Below, piece by piece: positions 42,432-52,292 of a stretch of DNA of 64,000 nt; positions within the stretch are counted from its first letter, which is position 1; every line of letters begins with the position of its first letter. The notes under the pieces are model-generated. The model saw nothing but the letters and a program-made list of their open reading frames with translations, was not told the DNA's origin and made no database searches. A program made the translations under genes and the position numbers. The stretch comes from an uncultured Porphyromonadaceae bacterium (GTDB taxonomy: Bacteria > Bacteroidota > Bacteroidia > Bacteroidales > Muribaculaceae), in contig CALAVE010000065.1 in the NCBI GenBank assembly GCA_937892215.1, positions 5,686-69,685 of the forward strand, written 5' to 3'.

Positions 42432-44516
42432 TTAATTGCGCTTTTTGTTGCGGCGCTCCTGCTCCTTGAGCATAGCCTGCTGCTGACGCTGCGCCTCCTC
42501 AAGTCGGGCCATAAACCCGCTTTTTTTCTTAGGCTTTTTAGCGTTTTCGGCCATCTTCGCCCTCACTTTCTCCTCACTGACAAAGGCGCGGCAGGCGTAA
42601 GTCTGTATGATGGTTATCAGCAACGACACAAAGTAATAGTAGCTCAAGCCCGATGCGTAGTTGTTGAAGAACACCAGGAACATGATGGGCATCAGATACA
42701 TCATCCATTTCATGCCCGGCATCGCCTGAGACTGCTGCTGCGACTGCATAGTCAGGTAAGTGTACGCGATGTTTGTCACCGTCATCAGCAAGCAGAACAG
42801 GCTCAGGTGGTTACCGAAGTAGTTGGTCACAAACGGTATCTGCCCGCTCCAGCGCACTATTGCGTCGGGGGCCGATAGGTCCTGAGCCCACAAGAACGAT
42901 TGCCCTCGCAATTCTATGCACGACGGGAAGAACGTGAACATAGCAATCAGGATAGGCATCTGTAGTAACATCGGCAAGCATCCGCCCATGGGATTTGCCC
43001 CGGCACGGCTATAGAGTTCCATCGTCTTCTGCTGGCGCTTGAGCGCGTCGGCTTGGTCGGGATACTTATCGTTTATCGCCTTAATGTCCGGCGCTAGCAG
43101 GCGCATCTTAGCCTGAGACATATAACTCTTGAAAGTGAACGGCGACAGCACTATCTTGATTATTATGGTCAGCACCAGGATAATAATTCCATAGTTGGCG
43201 ATATACTTGCCCAGCCAGTTGAATATAGGAATTATCACACCAGTGTTTATCCAGCGGAACAGTTTCCAGCCGAGCGGTATCAGGTGCGTGAGTTTCAGAT
43301 CCTCGTCGGGCGAATACTTGTCGTACGACGACAGCACGTGATACTTGTTCGGGCCAAGATAGAAGTGGAACGACGCCGGATTGGGATTCTCCGAGCTGTA
43401 TTCCAGCTGCGACGTTATGCTCATCGTCTTCAGGTAATCGGCATATTCGGGACTGTCTTTCGATATCTCGTCGCTCTGCATCTGGCCGCCCACGAAATAG
43501 GAGTCGGCTATGAGCGCGGCGCTGAAGAACTGGTTCTTGGTCGAGAACCACTTGATGCGGTCCTGCACGTCCTTGCTGTCACTTCCGCTCTCCTTCAGGT
43601 ATTTCACGTCACCGTCCTTGCCGGCATACTTGAAATAGATGGCGCTGTTGCGTTCCTCAAACATTTTTCCCTCTTCATGACGAGCCATTTTTTGGGTCCA
43701 GTTGAAGTCCATAATGGTGATGTTGGTGGGAATCACATTGGTCATCTTTTCCTGCACCACTTCCATCTTCACCATGTAGCTGCCGGGAATCAGCGTGTAA
43801 CGCAAGCCCCACTTGGCTCCACCGTCCAGATTAAGGCTCATCAGCACGGTGCTGTCGTTAATCTGCTCGGGGATGAAATAGAAATCTTTTGTATCGAACC
43901 GCTGCGAATTTGTGTTCAGTGTGAAACTGTAGTTATTGTCTTCCGGCGTGAACACGTCCACGTTAGGCGCGTTATAAGCCTTGTAGCCCAGCAAAGTAGC
44001 GCGGGAAATCACACCGCCCTTGCTGCTCAGTTCCAGCCTGAGTGAATCGTTTGCAATAGTTATGGTTTCGGCTTTTCCGCTAAGGTGCGAGGCGAACGCG
44101 CCATTGCGCACATATCCTTCCACCAGCTCACGCAGTTTGTTAATAGCAGTGTTCTGAACCTTCGCATCGAGTTTTCCTGTCGTTTCCATCGAAGCCAGGC
44201 TTACCACCTTGCCGTCAACGGTCACTTCGCCTTCAACCCCGCCACCGCTCATACGTAGGCTAACGCCTTCCGCGTTCAGCGAATGAGTGGATGTATCGCC
44301 ATACTGAGCCAGCACGGCCTTTATTGCGTTCAAGTCTTCGGCGCTGAGCGTATCAGCCTCTGCCACAACTGCCTGATTCTTCTTGGCTTGCTCCACTTTT
44401 TCAGCTTGTGCGCGGCGCTGCTCGGCAAGTTGCTCCTCCGATGGTTTGTTAAGCCACATGAACCCGGTAATTACCAGACACATGAGTATCAATCCTGTGA
44501 TTGTGTTTTTATCCAT
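42432..44516 (-). CDS. yidC: Membrane protein insertase YidC
   Basis: A 694-residue insertase of the Gram-negative type: N-terminal transmembrane helix (ITGLILMCLVITGFMWL), a large periplasmic beta domain (about 60-430), then the conserved five-helix insertase core (IILVLTIIIKIVLSPFTFKSYMSQAKMRLLAPDIK, AGANPMGGCLPMLLQMPILIAMFTFFP) and a basic C-terminal tail (EQERRNKKRN) that can contact ribosomes. It inserts inner membrane proteins alone or with SecYEG. Follows pyrG by 65 nt. Confidence 0.97.
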   Translation of the reverse strand: MDKNTITGLILMCLVITGFMWLNKPSEEQLAEQRRAQAEKVEQAKKNQAVVAEADTLSAEDLNAIKAVLAQYGDTSTHSLNAEGVSLRMSGGGVEGEVTVDGKVVSLASMETTGKLDAKVQNTAINKLRELVEGYVRNGAFASHLSGKAETITIANDSLRLELSSKGGVISRATLLGYKAYNAPNVDVFTPEDNNYSFTLNTNSQRFDTKDFYFIPEQINDSTVLMSLNLDGGAKWGLRYTLIPGSYMVKMEVVQEKMTNVIPTNITIMDFNWTQKMARHEEGKMFEERNSAIYFKYAGKDGDVKYLKESGSDSKDVQDRIKWFSTKNQFFSAALIADSYFVGGQMQSDEISKDSPEYADYLKTMSITSQLEYSSENPNPASFHFYLGPNKYHVLSSYDKYSPDEDLKLTHLIPLGWKLFRWINTGVIIPIFNWLGKYIANYGIIILVLTIIIKIVLSPFTFKSYMSQAKMRLLAPDIKAINDKYPDQADALKRQQKTMELYSRAGANPMGGCLPMLLQMPILIAMFTFFPSCIELRGQSFLWAQDLSAPDAIVRWSGQIPFVTNYFGNHLSLFCLLMTVTNIAYTYLTMQSQQQSQAMPGMKWMMYLMPIMFLVFFNNYASGLSYYYFVSLLITIIQTYACRAFVSEEKVRAKMAENAKKPKKKSGFMARLEEAQRQQQAMLKEQERRNKKRN

Positions 44517-44581
44517 TTCGTATAATTCTTTTTTTAGTTTCTTATTTCAGTTTGTATTTCTGTCATTACCCGCCTAACGCA

Positions 44582-46219
44582 CTATTGTTCAGCAGATGAC
44601 GCATCGCGTTCGCTACCATATTTTATTGCGGCACGCACAAAGTCCATAAACAGCGGATGCGGCGAAAGCACGGTGCTGCTGTACTCGGGGTGATACTGCG
44701 TACCCACATACCACCGCTTGTCGGGCATTTCCACTACCTCCACCAGATGGCTCTGAGGATTCTCGCCCACACATTTCAGCCCTGCCTGCTCCATCACTTC
44801 GCGGTATTCGTTGTTAAACTCGTAACGATGACGGTGGCGCTCCTCTATCTCAGTCTTTCCATAGGCTTCTGCAACTCGGCTACCGGGACGCAAATGGCAT
44901 GCGTATGCACCAAGTCGCATAGTCCCGCCCATGTTAGTAATGCTCTTCTGCTCTTCCATCAGGTCTATCACGTTGTGAGCTGTCAGCGGATCCAGTTCCG
45001 CGCTGTTAGCGTCGCTCATACCAAGCACGTTTCGCGCAAACTCTATCACCATGCACTGCATACCCAGGCAGATTCCGAACGTGGGAATATCGTTCTCGCG
45101 ACACCACTTCAAGGCCACAAACTTGCCTTCCGTTCCGCGCTGCCCGAAGCCAGGCGCAACCACCACGCCATCCAGTCCGCTAAGTTTCTCGGCCACGTTT
45201 CCGTCGGTCAGGCTTTCCGAACTTATGTAGCGCAGTTTCAGCTTCCTGTCGTTATACGTGCATGCCTGGAATAGCGACTCATCTATCGACTTATAGGCAT
45301 CCTGCAGTTCCACGTACTTGCCCACGAGGCCTATTCGCACCTCTTCAGTGGCTTCGCGCATCTGGTTCAGGAATTTGTTCCACCGCGCCAAGTCGGGTTC
45401 TCCACTGTAAGGAGTTCCGGTTTTTTCCAGTATCAGTGTGTCTAAGTGCTGACGGTGCATATTCAGAGGTACTTCGTATATGCTGGGAACGTCCACGCTC
45501 TGAGTCACAGCGCCCTCACGCACATTACAGAACTGCGCCACCTTGTGACACACCGCCTGGGGTATCTCTTTCTCAGTGCGTAGCACCAGTATGTCGGGCT
45601 GGATTCCCACTTGTTGCAGCAGTTTCACTGAGTGCTGCGTGGGCTTTGTCTTCAGCTCTGCCGCCGCGCGGATATATGGCACATAGGTCAGGTGTACGCA
45701 CACACACTTGTCGCCAAGTTCCCATTTCAACTGGCGCACTGCTTCCAGGAACGGAAGCGACTCTATGTCACCCACTGTGCCGCCAATTTCAGTAATAACG
45801 AAATCAAAATCTCCGGTTTCACCCAGTCGCTTCACGCAGCTCTTGATTTCGTCAGTGATATGCGGAATAATCTGCACTGTCTTTCCCAGGTAATCGCCTC
45901 TCCGCTCCTTATCTATCACGCTCTGATACACTCGGCCGGTGGTGATATTGTTGGCTCGCGTTGTCTTGATATTCGTAAATCGTTCATAGTGACCCAAGTC
46001 CAGGTCTGCCTCATGCCCATCCACCGTCACATAGCACTCTCCGTGCTCGTACGGGTTCAGCGTTCCGGGGTCTATATTGATGTATGGGTCAAATTTCTGT
46101 ATCGTCACGTTAAATCCTCGCGAAAGCAGCAAGCGAGCTATCGACGAAGATATAATGCCTTTACCGAGCGAAGACACCACCCCGCCGGTCACAAATATAT
46201 ATCTCGTTTCTTTAGCCAT
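44582..46219 (-). CDS. pyrG: CTP synthase
   Basis: Glutamine-dependent amination of UTP to CTP; 545 residues from MAKETRYIFVTGGVVSSLGKG. The synthetase domain has the nucleotide site FDPYINIDPGTLNPYEHGECYV, and the class I glutaminase domain has the catalytic Cys in FGICLGMQCMVIEF plus late His/Glu (QYHPEYSS). A second in-frame ATG two codons upstream (46225) is equally possible. First gene of the pyrG-yidC-acyl-CoA ligase-prfB-argB run. Confidence 0.97.
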   Translation of the reverse strand: MAKETRYIFVTGGVVSSLGKGIISSSIARLLLSRGFNVTIQKFDPYINIDPGTLNPYEHGECYVTVDGHEADLDLGHYERFTNIKTTRANNITTGRVYQSVIDKERRGDYLGKTVQIIPHITDEIKSCVKRLGETGDFDFVITEIGGTVGDIESLPFLEAVRQLKWELGDKCVCVHLTYVPYIRAAAELKTKPTQHSVKLLQQVGIQPDILVLRTEKEIPQAVCHKVAQFCNVREGAVTQSVDVPSIYEVPLNMHRQHLDTLILEKTGTPYSGEPDLARWNKFLNQMREATEEVRIGLVGKYVELQDAYKSIDESLFQACTYNDRKLKLRYISSESLTDGNVAEKLSGLDGVVVAPGFGQRGTEGKFVALKWCRENDIPTFGICLGMQCMVIEFARNVLGMSDANSAELDPLTAHNVIDLMEEQKSITNMGGTMRLGAYACHLRPGSRVAEAYGKTEIEERHRHRYEFNNEYREVMEQAGLKCVGENPQSHLVEVVEMPDKRWYVGTQYHPEYSSTVLSPHPLFMDFVRAAIKYGSERDASSAEQ

Positions 46220-46287
46220 ATTCATTCACTCTGTTATCTGCATCTGCCATGTGCCCAAACCACACGACACAATTAACCAATATCCTG

Positions 46288-46295
46288 CAAAATTA
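46288..46295 (-). promoter_or_regulatory. Probable -7 box of pyrG
   Basis: TAATTTTG on the minus strand about 65 nt before the pyrG start fits TAnnTTTG. No clear -33 element. The rest of the 343-nt divergent gap before the PorU-like gene is AT-rich and I saw nothing else definite in it. Confidence 0.4.
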
Positions 46296-46568
46296 GCAAT
46301 AATTCTTCATATAACACCCATTTATTTTGCAATCCCCGGTTATTTTCGCCTCACAAAAGCACCAACATCACTATTTTTCAATACATTACGGCCGACAAAA
46401 TATTTTCACAGCATCATCATGATTGAACCAAACCACATTTCGCCGCTCACTCGCCACGGCAGGCCTTGCCACAACCCTCCAAAAACCACATTATCACACT
46501 CTCTAAGCACTCATAGACAATAAAACAGTACTTATTCCGTTTATTCTAAAAATATATAACGCAAACTC

Positions 46569-49500
46569 ATGAACACATTTAGTTTCAGACTAAAATCATA
46601 CATACTGGCTTTACTCTTCGCAGCGATTGCCCTCCAGTCCCATGCGTTCAGTCCCGAACGCTACGCAGCCAACTCCAAGCTGTCGTCCGGAACGTGGATC
46701 AAACTACGGGTTACTGAAAGCGGCATCTACCAGATTTCGGCGGCCGACGCGCAGAAATGGGGACTCGGCGACCTGCGGAACGTTAAAATTTATGGGTACG
46801 GTGGCGCTCAGCTTAGCGAAGTGCTTCTCAGTTCACAGCCCGATGACTTGCCGGCTGTTCCGGTAGTAAGGACCGACGACAGAATCCTGTTTTACGCGCA
46901 GGGACCCACTTCGTGGCGCATCAACGCTCCAGCCATTGAAATAGCTCAGCTTCAGCACCCTTATGCCACAGCGGGATACTATTTTGTCACTAATAATGCT
47001 TCAGAGCCCGACGGACAGGTTTCCCTGGCCACCAACACCGTGACGGATTCCGAGCCAATCACCACATTCACAGGTCGCACTTACCATGAGCAGGAACTAA
47101 TCAACCCCGGCGAAACCGGACGTGACTTTCTGGGCGAAGATTTCAGATACAATACCTCCCAGTCGTTCAATTTCTCACTTCCGGGCCTTGTGGACGGTGG
47201 CACAATTACCGCGATGACTTATTTTGCGGCTAAGACCATCAACGTTTCGGGTAAACTCGCTTTCCAGTACAACGGCAACAACCTGCCGCCATCGTCGGAT
47301 GAAGGCGACCTCATCAATTACGTGTCTTCCAAGAGCGATGGACTGGCTCACACGCACTACAACACTAAAGCGCTGGCGAAAACTTTTACACTGCCGGCCG
47401 GTTCTAAGGATGTAACCTACACAGTAAACTTCACTCCAGCCGGGACCGTGGTGCTCGCAAGGCTGAATTTCATCACGCTCAACTACCCTCGCCGCTTAGA
47501 CCTTTCAGACGGATTCCTGTCGTTCGGCTTCAGATACGGCGAGACGTCCAACGCAGTTAGACTGAGCAACACTTCGCAGGACACACACATCTGGGACGTG
47601 ACCAACGCTTGGGAAATAATTGAAATGAATGCGCAGCACAGCGGCGGGAACACAACATTCTCACCCGTCGCAGGAGGCTACCGCGAATACGTGGCATTCA
47701 ACGAGAACGCGTCATTCCCCACCCCGTCGCTCGTGGGAACAATCTCTAACCAGGACCTGCACGGGCAACCGACGCCCGACATGATTATCATCACCCACAG
47801 CGCATACATGGCACAGGCTCAACGCATCGCACAGATGCACGAGCAAGTGGACCGGATGCGCGTTCTGGTCGTGGACCAAGAACAGGTGTTCAACGAATTT
47901 TCATCGGGAACCCCCGATTTCATGGCCTATCGCTGGCTATGCAAAATGTTCTACGACAGGGGAGCCGACGATGCGGGACACCGTCTGGGATACTTGATGC
48001 TCATGGGTAACGGCTCTTTCGACAACCGCCAGATTTCCGACAACGTTAAGGCTATAGCCTACCCCATGCTGCTCACATGGCAAAGCACCCAGAGTAGCGA
48101 CGAGAATTATTCCTACACGACCGACGACCCCTTGACCATTCTGGCCGACGGTTCCGGCACAAACTGGGGCACAGGCTCGCTCTCAATGGACATTTCGGTG
48201 GGACGATTCCCCGTAAAAAACGAGGCTGAAGCCAGAATAGCCACCAATAAGCTTATAAACTACGTCACCAAGCCCGACTACGGCGCATGGAAGACTAATT
48301 CGCTCAATATTGCCGACGACGGTGACCAGGCACGCCACATGGAACAAGCCGAGGATGTAATATCCTACGCTCGCGCCAACAATGGTGACGACATACTATT
48401 CAACCGCGTCTATATCGATGCTTTCACCAATCAGAGCACCGGAGGCGGCAGGTTCTATCCCGAGGCACGCGCAAAGATGTTCCGACTACTCAGCGAAGGT
48501 GTGGTGTGGTGGAACTACACCGGCCACGCAAGTCCCACCGGATGGACAGGCGACGGACTGCTCACCAGGGCTGACGTAACGGGCAATCTGTTCTATCGCC
48601 ACCTGCCCATCCTTTATGCCGCCACCTGCGAATTCACGCGATTCGACGCCACCGCCGAATCAAGCGGCGAAAACATCTTCCTCAACTCACAGGGTGGTGC
48701 CATTGCGGTGGTTTGTCCACCGCGCCTGGTTTACATTGAGCAGAACGGCCCGCTCAACAATGCCGTGGCCCGATATATGTTCGCCACCGACGATAGCGGT
48801 CTCCCCATGAGGATAGGCGACATTATCCGCAACGGAAAGAACAAGAACAAGGGCGGAACTAACGACAGGAAATACTTCCTCTTCGGCGACCCGGCCATGA
48901 GACCGGCCTACCCCACGCTCAAGGCCGTGGTTGAGACCATTAACGGAAATGCCGTGGACCCCGACAATATGCCCACCTTCATGGCTCGCCAGACCATTGA
49001 GGTAGCCGGACACATCCAGGACATAGACGGCAATCTCTCTCAGGACTTTAGCGGTTCACTCGTGGCTACGCTCTACGACTGCGAGGCCGCTGTGTCAACT
49101 CACGGATACGGAACCGACGGTAAAATTTTCTCATACAACGACCGCTCCACAAGGCTTGCAGTCACGGTGGACACTGTGAAACAAGGACGTTTCAACTTGC
49201 GCATCACCATTCCGTCGGAGGTTATCGCCCTGACTAACGACTACTTGCCTTCGCTCATCAACCTTTATGCCTACAACTCTAAGGACAGCACCGAGGCAAG
49301 GGGCAGTAACAGCGATTTCTACATCTACGGATATGACGAGACCATAACAACCGACAACGAAGGACCCGACATAGAGTTCCTGGGGCTCAACTCGCAGGCA
49401 TTTACCGACGGCGACAACGTGAACGAGTCTCCGCTCGTAATCGCAACCATCAGCGACAAGTCCGGACTCAATTTCTCCAATGCCGGAATAGGACATGAAC

Positions 49501-50021
49501 TGACCATCACCATCGACGACAACACGTCGTTCACCGATGTCACCACACGCTACACACCGTCGTCGGCAACTCAGGGAACGCGCGGCTCCATCACCTATCC
49601 GCTTAGCGGGCTCGCGCAAGGGCAGCACACACTCACGCTCAAGGCATGGGACGTTTACAACAACCTGTCAACCAAGACAATCACATTCAACGTCGTGAAT
49701 GGGCTCAAACCCGAGATTGCCGACGTGTACTGCGATGCAAACCCCGCAAGTGTAGATGCCAACTTCTACATCAAGCACAACAGGCCCGATGCCACGCTCA
49801 ACGTGACACTGCAGATTTTCGACCTTATGGGACGCCTCGTGTGGACCACCTCGCAGCAGGGTAAGAGCGATATGTTCACATCGTTCCCCATCAACTGGGA
49901 CCTCACTGACCTGAGTGGCTCACGCGTTCCGCGCGGCATCTACATCTACCGCGCCGCCATTTCCACCGACGGCATCCAGGAATCCACCAAAGCCAAGAAG
50001 ATAGCCGTAACGGCTCAGTAA
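46569..50021 (+). CDS. porU: PorU-like C25 peptidase of type IX secretion (copy 1)
   Basis: A 1150-residue gingipain-fold cysteine protease. PorU of Porphyromonas is the surface sortase that removes sorting domains from type IX cargo. Signal peptide (ALQSHA), N-terminal beta domains with SSGTWIKLRVTESGIYQI, then the C25 domain (PDMIIITHSAYMAQAQRIA, FSSGTPDFMAYRWL, MLMGNGSFDNR). The dyad is His653 (YTGHASPTGW) and Cys687 (AATCEFTRFD), almost the same positions as His657/Cys690 in P. gingivalis PorU. An Ig-like C-terminus ends GIYIYRAAISTDG. No porV gene follows, unlike in Porphyromonas. A paralogue lies 3.5 kb downstream. Confidence 0.85.
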   Translation: MNTFSFRLKSYILALLFAAIALQSHAFSPERYAANSKLSSGTWIKLRVTESGIYQISAADAQKWGLGDLRNVKIYGYGGAQLSEVLLSSQPDDLPAVPVVRTDDRILFYAQGPTSWRINAPAIEIAQLQHPYATAGYYFVTNNASEPDGQVSLATNTVTDSEPITTFTGRTYHEQELINPGETGRDFLGEDFRYNTSQSFNFSLPGLVDGGTITAMTYFAAKTINVSGKLAFQYNGNNLPPSSDEGDLINYVSSKSDGLAHTHYNTKALAKTFTLPAGSKDVTYTVNFTPAGTVVLARLNFITLNYPRRLDLSDGFLSFGFRYGETSNAVRLSNTSQDTHIWDVTNAWEIIEMNAQHSGGNTTFSPVAGGYREYVAFNENASFPTPSLVGTISNQDLHGQPTPDMIIITHSAYMAQAQRIAQMHEQVDRMRVLVVDQEQVFNEFSSGTPDFMAYRWLCKMFYDRGADDAGHRLGYLMLMGNGSFDNRQISDNVKAIAYPMLLTWQSTQSSDENYSYTTDDPLTILADGSGTNWGTGSLSMDISVGRFPVKNEAEARIATNKLINYVTKPDYGAWKTNSLNIADDGDQARHMEQAEDVISYARANNGDDILFNRVYIDAFTNQSTGGGRFYPEARAKMFRLLSEGVVWWNYTGHASPTGWTGDGLLTRADVTGNLFYRHLPILYAATCEFTRFDATAESSGENIFLNSQGGAIAVVCPPRLVYIEQNGPLNNAVARYMFATDDSGLPMRIGDIIRNGKNKNKGGTNDRKYFLFGDPAMRPAYPTLKAVVETINGNAVDPDNMPTFMARQTIEVAGHIQDIDGNLSQDFSGSLVATLYDCEAAVSTHGYGTDGKIFSYNDRSTRLAVTVDTVKQGRFNLRITIPSEVIALTNDYLPSLINLYAYNSKDSTEARGSNSDFYIYGYDETITTDNEGPDIEFLGLNSQAFTDGDNVNESPLVIATISDKSGLNFSNAGIGHELTITIDDNTSFTDVTTRYTPSSATQGTRGSITYPLSGLAQGQHTLTLKAWDVYNNLSTKTITFNVVNGLKPEIADVYCDANPASVDANFYIKHNRPDATLNVTLQIFDLMGRLVWTTSQQGKSDMFTSFPINWDLTDLSGSRVPRGIYIYRAAISTDGIQESTKAKKIAVTAQ

Positions 50022-50035
50022 CCCAAGGTATCAAG

Positions 50036-50081
50036 ACAAATTTAGTGGCGGAACCCACACAGGTCACCGCCACTAATTTAT
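50036..50081. terminator. Bidirectional terminator after PorU copy 1
   Basis: TAGTGGCGG (50043-50051) pairs perfectly with CCGCCACTA (50067-50075) around a 15-nt loop, flanked by A/T-rich runs on both sides. It separates two convergent genes. Confidence 0.8.
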
Positions 50082-50095
50082 TATCTCAGATAAAC

Positions 50096-50926
50096 TTACA
50101 GGCCCATTACGGCATTAGCCACGGCCACAACATCGGTCACATCCACCGAACCACTCTTGTTGTAGTCGGCAAGTCCCACATTGAAGTTGCTCGGTGTATC
50201 GCCCATAACATAGTTGGCCAGCGCCACAACATCAGTGATGTCCAGCGAGTTGTCTTCATTCACATCACCCATAATGGCTTCATACACAAGTTCAAAGCTC
50301 TCCGTAACCGGTTCACTCCAAGCGTCGTTGCTGTCACACACCAGCCACGTTATGGTATGCTCACCGGGATAGAGCATACTTGCGTCGATGTCGAATACGG
50401 TTTCACCTTCCGAAACAAAGCCAAGAACCATCTCATCGTCTTTACCGTCAAAGAAATAGCAGTAATTGGTTATCACCTTTGCCTCGTTCGGAGGCGTCAC
50501 AAGGAAATAGCGTGTCACAGGCGCGCTCCACTGGCCCTGATTGTCCTTGACACGCACCGATAGCGTGTGAAGACCCGGGCGGATTTCGCCCAAATCCACC
50601 ACAGGGGTTAGTTCCTTGGCTTCGCTAACATTGCCATCTAACCAATATTGGCGCTCTGTGATATTTGTCGCCCTCTCCTCAACAGCCGTGCAGAGGAAAC
50701 AACGTGTCACAGGCGCGCTCCACTGTTGCTCACTATCCTTCACACGTACGCTTATGGTGTGAAGTCCGGGCGACATAGCAGACAGGTTGATTTGAGAAGT
50801 TAGAGCTCGCGCGCTTCCCACGTCACCGTCAATCCAATATACCCGGTCTGTTATGCTTTTTGCCACCGCGGTTCCACCAACGAGCCATGCCAGCGTAAGC
50901 ACAAGTATTAATAATTTCCTGTCCAT
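50096..50926 (-). CDS. Exported dockerin protein with three WID-type beta repeats
   Basis: A 276-residue protein with a signal peptide (WLVGGTAVA). Three homologous beta modules follow, with patterns YWIDGDVGSARALT, YWLDGNVSEAKELT and a diverged YFFDGKDDEMVL; each continues PGLHTISVRVKD or similar and QWSAPVTR. The C-terminus is a type I dockerin: GDVNEDNSLDITDVVALANYVM and ADYNKSGSVDVTDVVAVANAVM, each with a calcium-binding DxNxD/S pattern. No cohesin is visible. In this group dockerins end many secreted proteins without known cellulosomes. It begins 32 nt after the beta-helix gene, so the two are probably one operon. Confidence 0.75.
   Translation of the reverse strand: MDRKLLILVLTLAWLVGGTAVAKSITDRVYWIDGDVGSARALTSQINLSAMSPGLHTISVRVKDSEQQWSAPVTRCFLCTAVEERATNITERQYWLDGNVSEAKELTPVVDLGEIRPGLHTLSVRVKDNQGQWSAPVTRYFLVTPPNEAKVITNYCYFFDGKDDEMVLGFVSEGETVFDIDASMLYPGEHTITWLVCDSNDAWSEPVTESFELVYEAIMGDVNEDNSLDITDVVALANYVMGDTPSNFNVGLADYNKSGSVDVTDVVAVANAVMGL
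50513..50724 (-). repeat. Internal DNA repeats in the dockerin gene
   Basis: Two blocks about 189 bp apart share a 23-bp identical core containing GTCACAGGCGCGCTCCACTG. They encode the QWSAPVTR segments of modules 1 and 2, showing a fairly recent internal duplication. Confidence 0.65.
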
Positions 50927-50958
50927 AATAGTCAGTAAATATTCACTCTGCCGGTTAG

Positions 50959-51948
50959 TTATCGTGTCTCGGCCTGATGAGTCACATTAAGGCGCTTCCC
51001 GTCAACGCTTATCTGCAGGCTCTTAACTATTGGGGTCGTAGGTATTCTGTTCCACCCGTAGGTTCCTCCATTAATACCCACTTGGGTACCATCAGTCCCG
51101 ATGTAGTCGGTCGGTGCGCTTAAAGTGAACGTTCTGCCCTCGGCATAATCCATATTGGCGGCATCGGTGAATAGTGTACTCACATTAACGCCAAACCAGC
51201 AATTCTCTTGGATTCCGGCTTCGGTACTTGCACCTTGGAAAATACAGTTCTTCACGGTTGAGCCACTATCTACACTCGTATGGTAGCCGCTACCGAAAAT
51301 GCAATTAGTATAGATGGCTCTAAAACTGCCATAATCATTATTCTGGCGCAATATGCAGTGGTCCATCAGTATCTGCCTCTCCGCATCGAATCCATACAAG
51401 CGCCCCCTTATAAAACTATTATGGACATCAAGACCGGCCACACTATAGCCGCCCACGTTCATACCATCCAGATAGCACTGACGGAGCGTTATAGAGGAAG
51501 CTTTTTCACCATTTATGACAAAACCTGTCGAACGGAATTTTGATGCCACCATCCCATCAGTTTGTTTCACAGACAGGTCCCCTGTCATATATACACCTTC
51601 GAGCACAACGTCGGTAAGAGGCTCATCATCGCTTCCCGAGTAAAAATTCAGTCCACCGCTGATAACCGTTGGGGCTATGCCTGCTTCCGCATCCGTCTCC
51701 CAACCCTGGCCGTAAATTTTCACCGACTTAGTGATGTTAGTAGGTGTGGAGAATGAACCGGCCGTAAGCGTTATCACGCTCCCCGACTGCGCCGCATCAT
51801 TATATGCTTTCACCAGCGCTCCCGCTCCGGTATAATACTTAACCTCACTGCCTGTTTGCAGCACCGCACTCACCACTTCGTTTTGGCACATCGCCGACAT
51901 TGCTGTCAAAATCATGCCTAACAATAATAACTTTCTCATATCAAACAT
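50959..51948 (-). CDS. Exported right-handed beta-helix protein
   Basis: A 329-residue protein with a signal peptide (LLLLGMILTAMSAMCQ). The body is a ladder of short beta turns with buried Asn/Cys/Ile: VVLEGVYMTGDLSV, SITLRQCYLDGMNV, LDVHNSFIRGRLYG, ILMDHCILRQNN, AIYTNCIFGSGY, VKNCIFQGAS. This is the pattern of pectate-lyase-like parallel beta helices. No catalytic residues were recognised, so it may be structural or carbohydrate-binding. It ends in a short beta domain (VKSLQISVDGKRLNVT). An ATG three codons in (51939) is an alternative start. Confidence 0.65.
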   Translation of the reverse strand: MFDMRKLLLLGMILTAMSAMCQNEVVSAVLQTGSEVKYYTGAGALVKAYNDAAQSGSVITLTAGSFSTPTNITKSVKIYGQGWETDAEAGIAPTVISGGLNFYSGSDDEPLTDVVLEGVYMTGDLSVKQTDGMVASKFRSTGFVINGEKASSITLRQCYLDGMNVGGYSVAGLDVHNSFIRGRLYGFDAERQILMDHCILRQNNDYGSFRAIYTNCIFGSGYHTSVDSGSTVKNCIFQGASTEAGIQENCWFGVNVSTLFTDAANMDYAEGRTFTLSAPTDYIGTDGTQVGINGGTYGWNRIPTTPIVKSLQISVDGKRLNVTHQAETR

Positions 51949-52041
51949 TTTATTTTAAATTAATTATTTCTCAGCGTCTTTAATCTATCTCGCCTCCAGT
52001 GACCACATCCGTAGTCATCAAATCGTTTTTTCCCCACTTTG

Positions 52042-52049
52042 CAAAATTA
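52042..52049 (-). promoter_or_regulatory. Possible -7 box of the beta-helix/dockerin pair
   Basis: TAATTTTG on the minus strand about 95 nt before the beta-helix start. No TTTG lies at the usual spacing. Confidence 0.35.
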
Positions 52050-52183
52050 GCAAGCAAGCGACAAAACATGTTCTCACATTCACAATTTTTATTCTCATTT
52101 TCACAAAAAACGCCACCGTGCAACATCACATTCCGAGTTTGTGGCATTTTTTAACATCATTTACCTAAATTTCAGCATATCCC

Positions 52184-52215
52184 GTTGTCCACTCCAAACT
52201 TTTTCGCTAAATTTG
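52184..52215 (+). promoter_or_regulatory. Promoter of rex and the downstream run
   Basis: GTTG (52184-52187), a 20-nt spacer and TAAATTTG (52208-52215) fit the Bacteroidota consensus, about 80 nt before the rex ATG. The gap between the divergent beta-helix and rex genes is otherwise AT-rich. Confidence 0.6.
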
Positions 52216-52292
52216 CAAGCTAAACTGCAATGGTATAACCTAAACCACGGTTTTCAGGGCAAACTGCCTGATTATAACCGACTTTTGAGAAA

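Noticed and set aside
50096..51948. Beta-helix and dockerin genes as one gene split by a frameshift
   Set aside because: The dockerin protein has its own signal peptide and start, and the beta-helix protein ends in a complete beta domain.
52079..52106. Two TTCACAA half-sites 21 bp apart upstream of rex, resembling halves of a Rex operator
   Set aside because: They are direct repeats, not the palindrome that Rex binds, and the region is AT-rich, so chance is likely.
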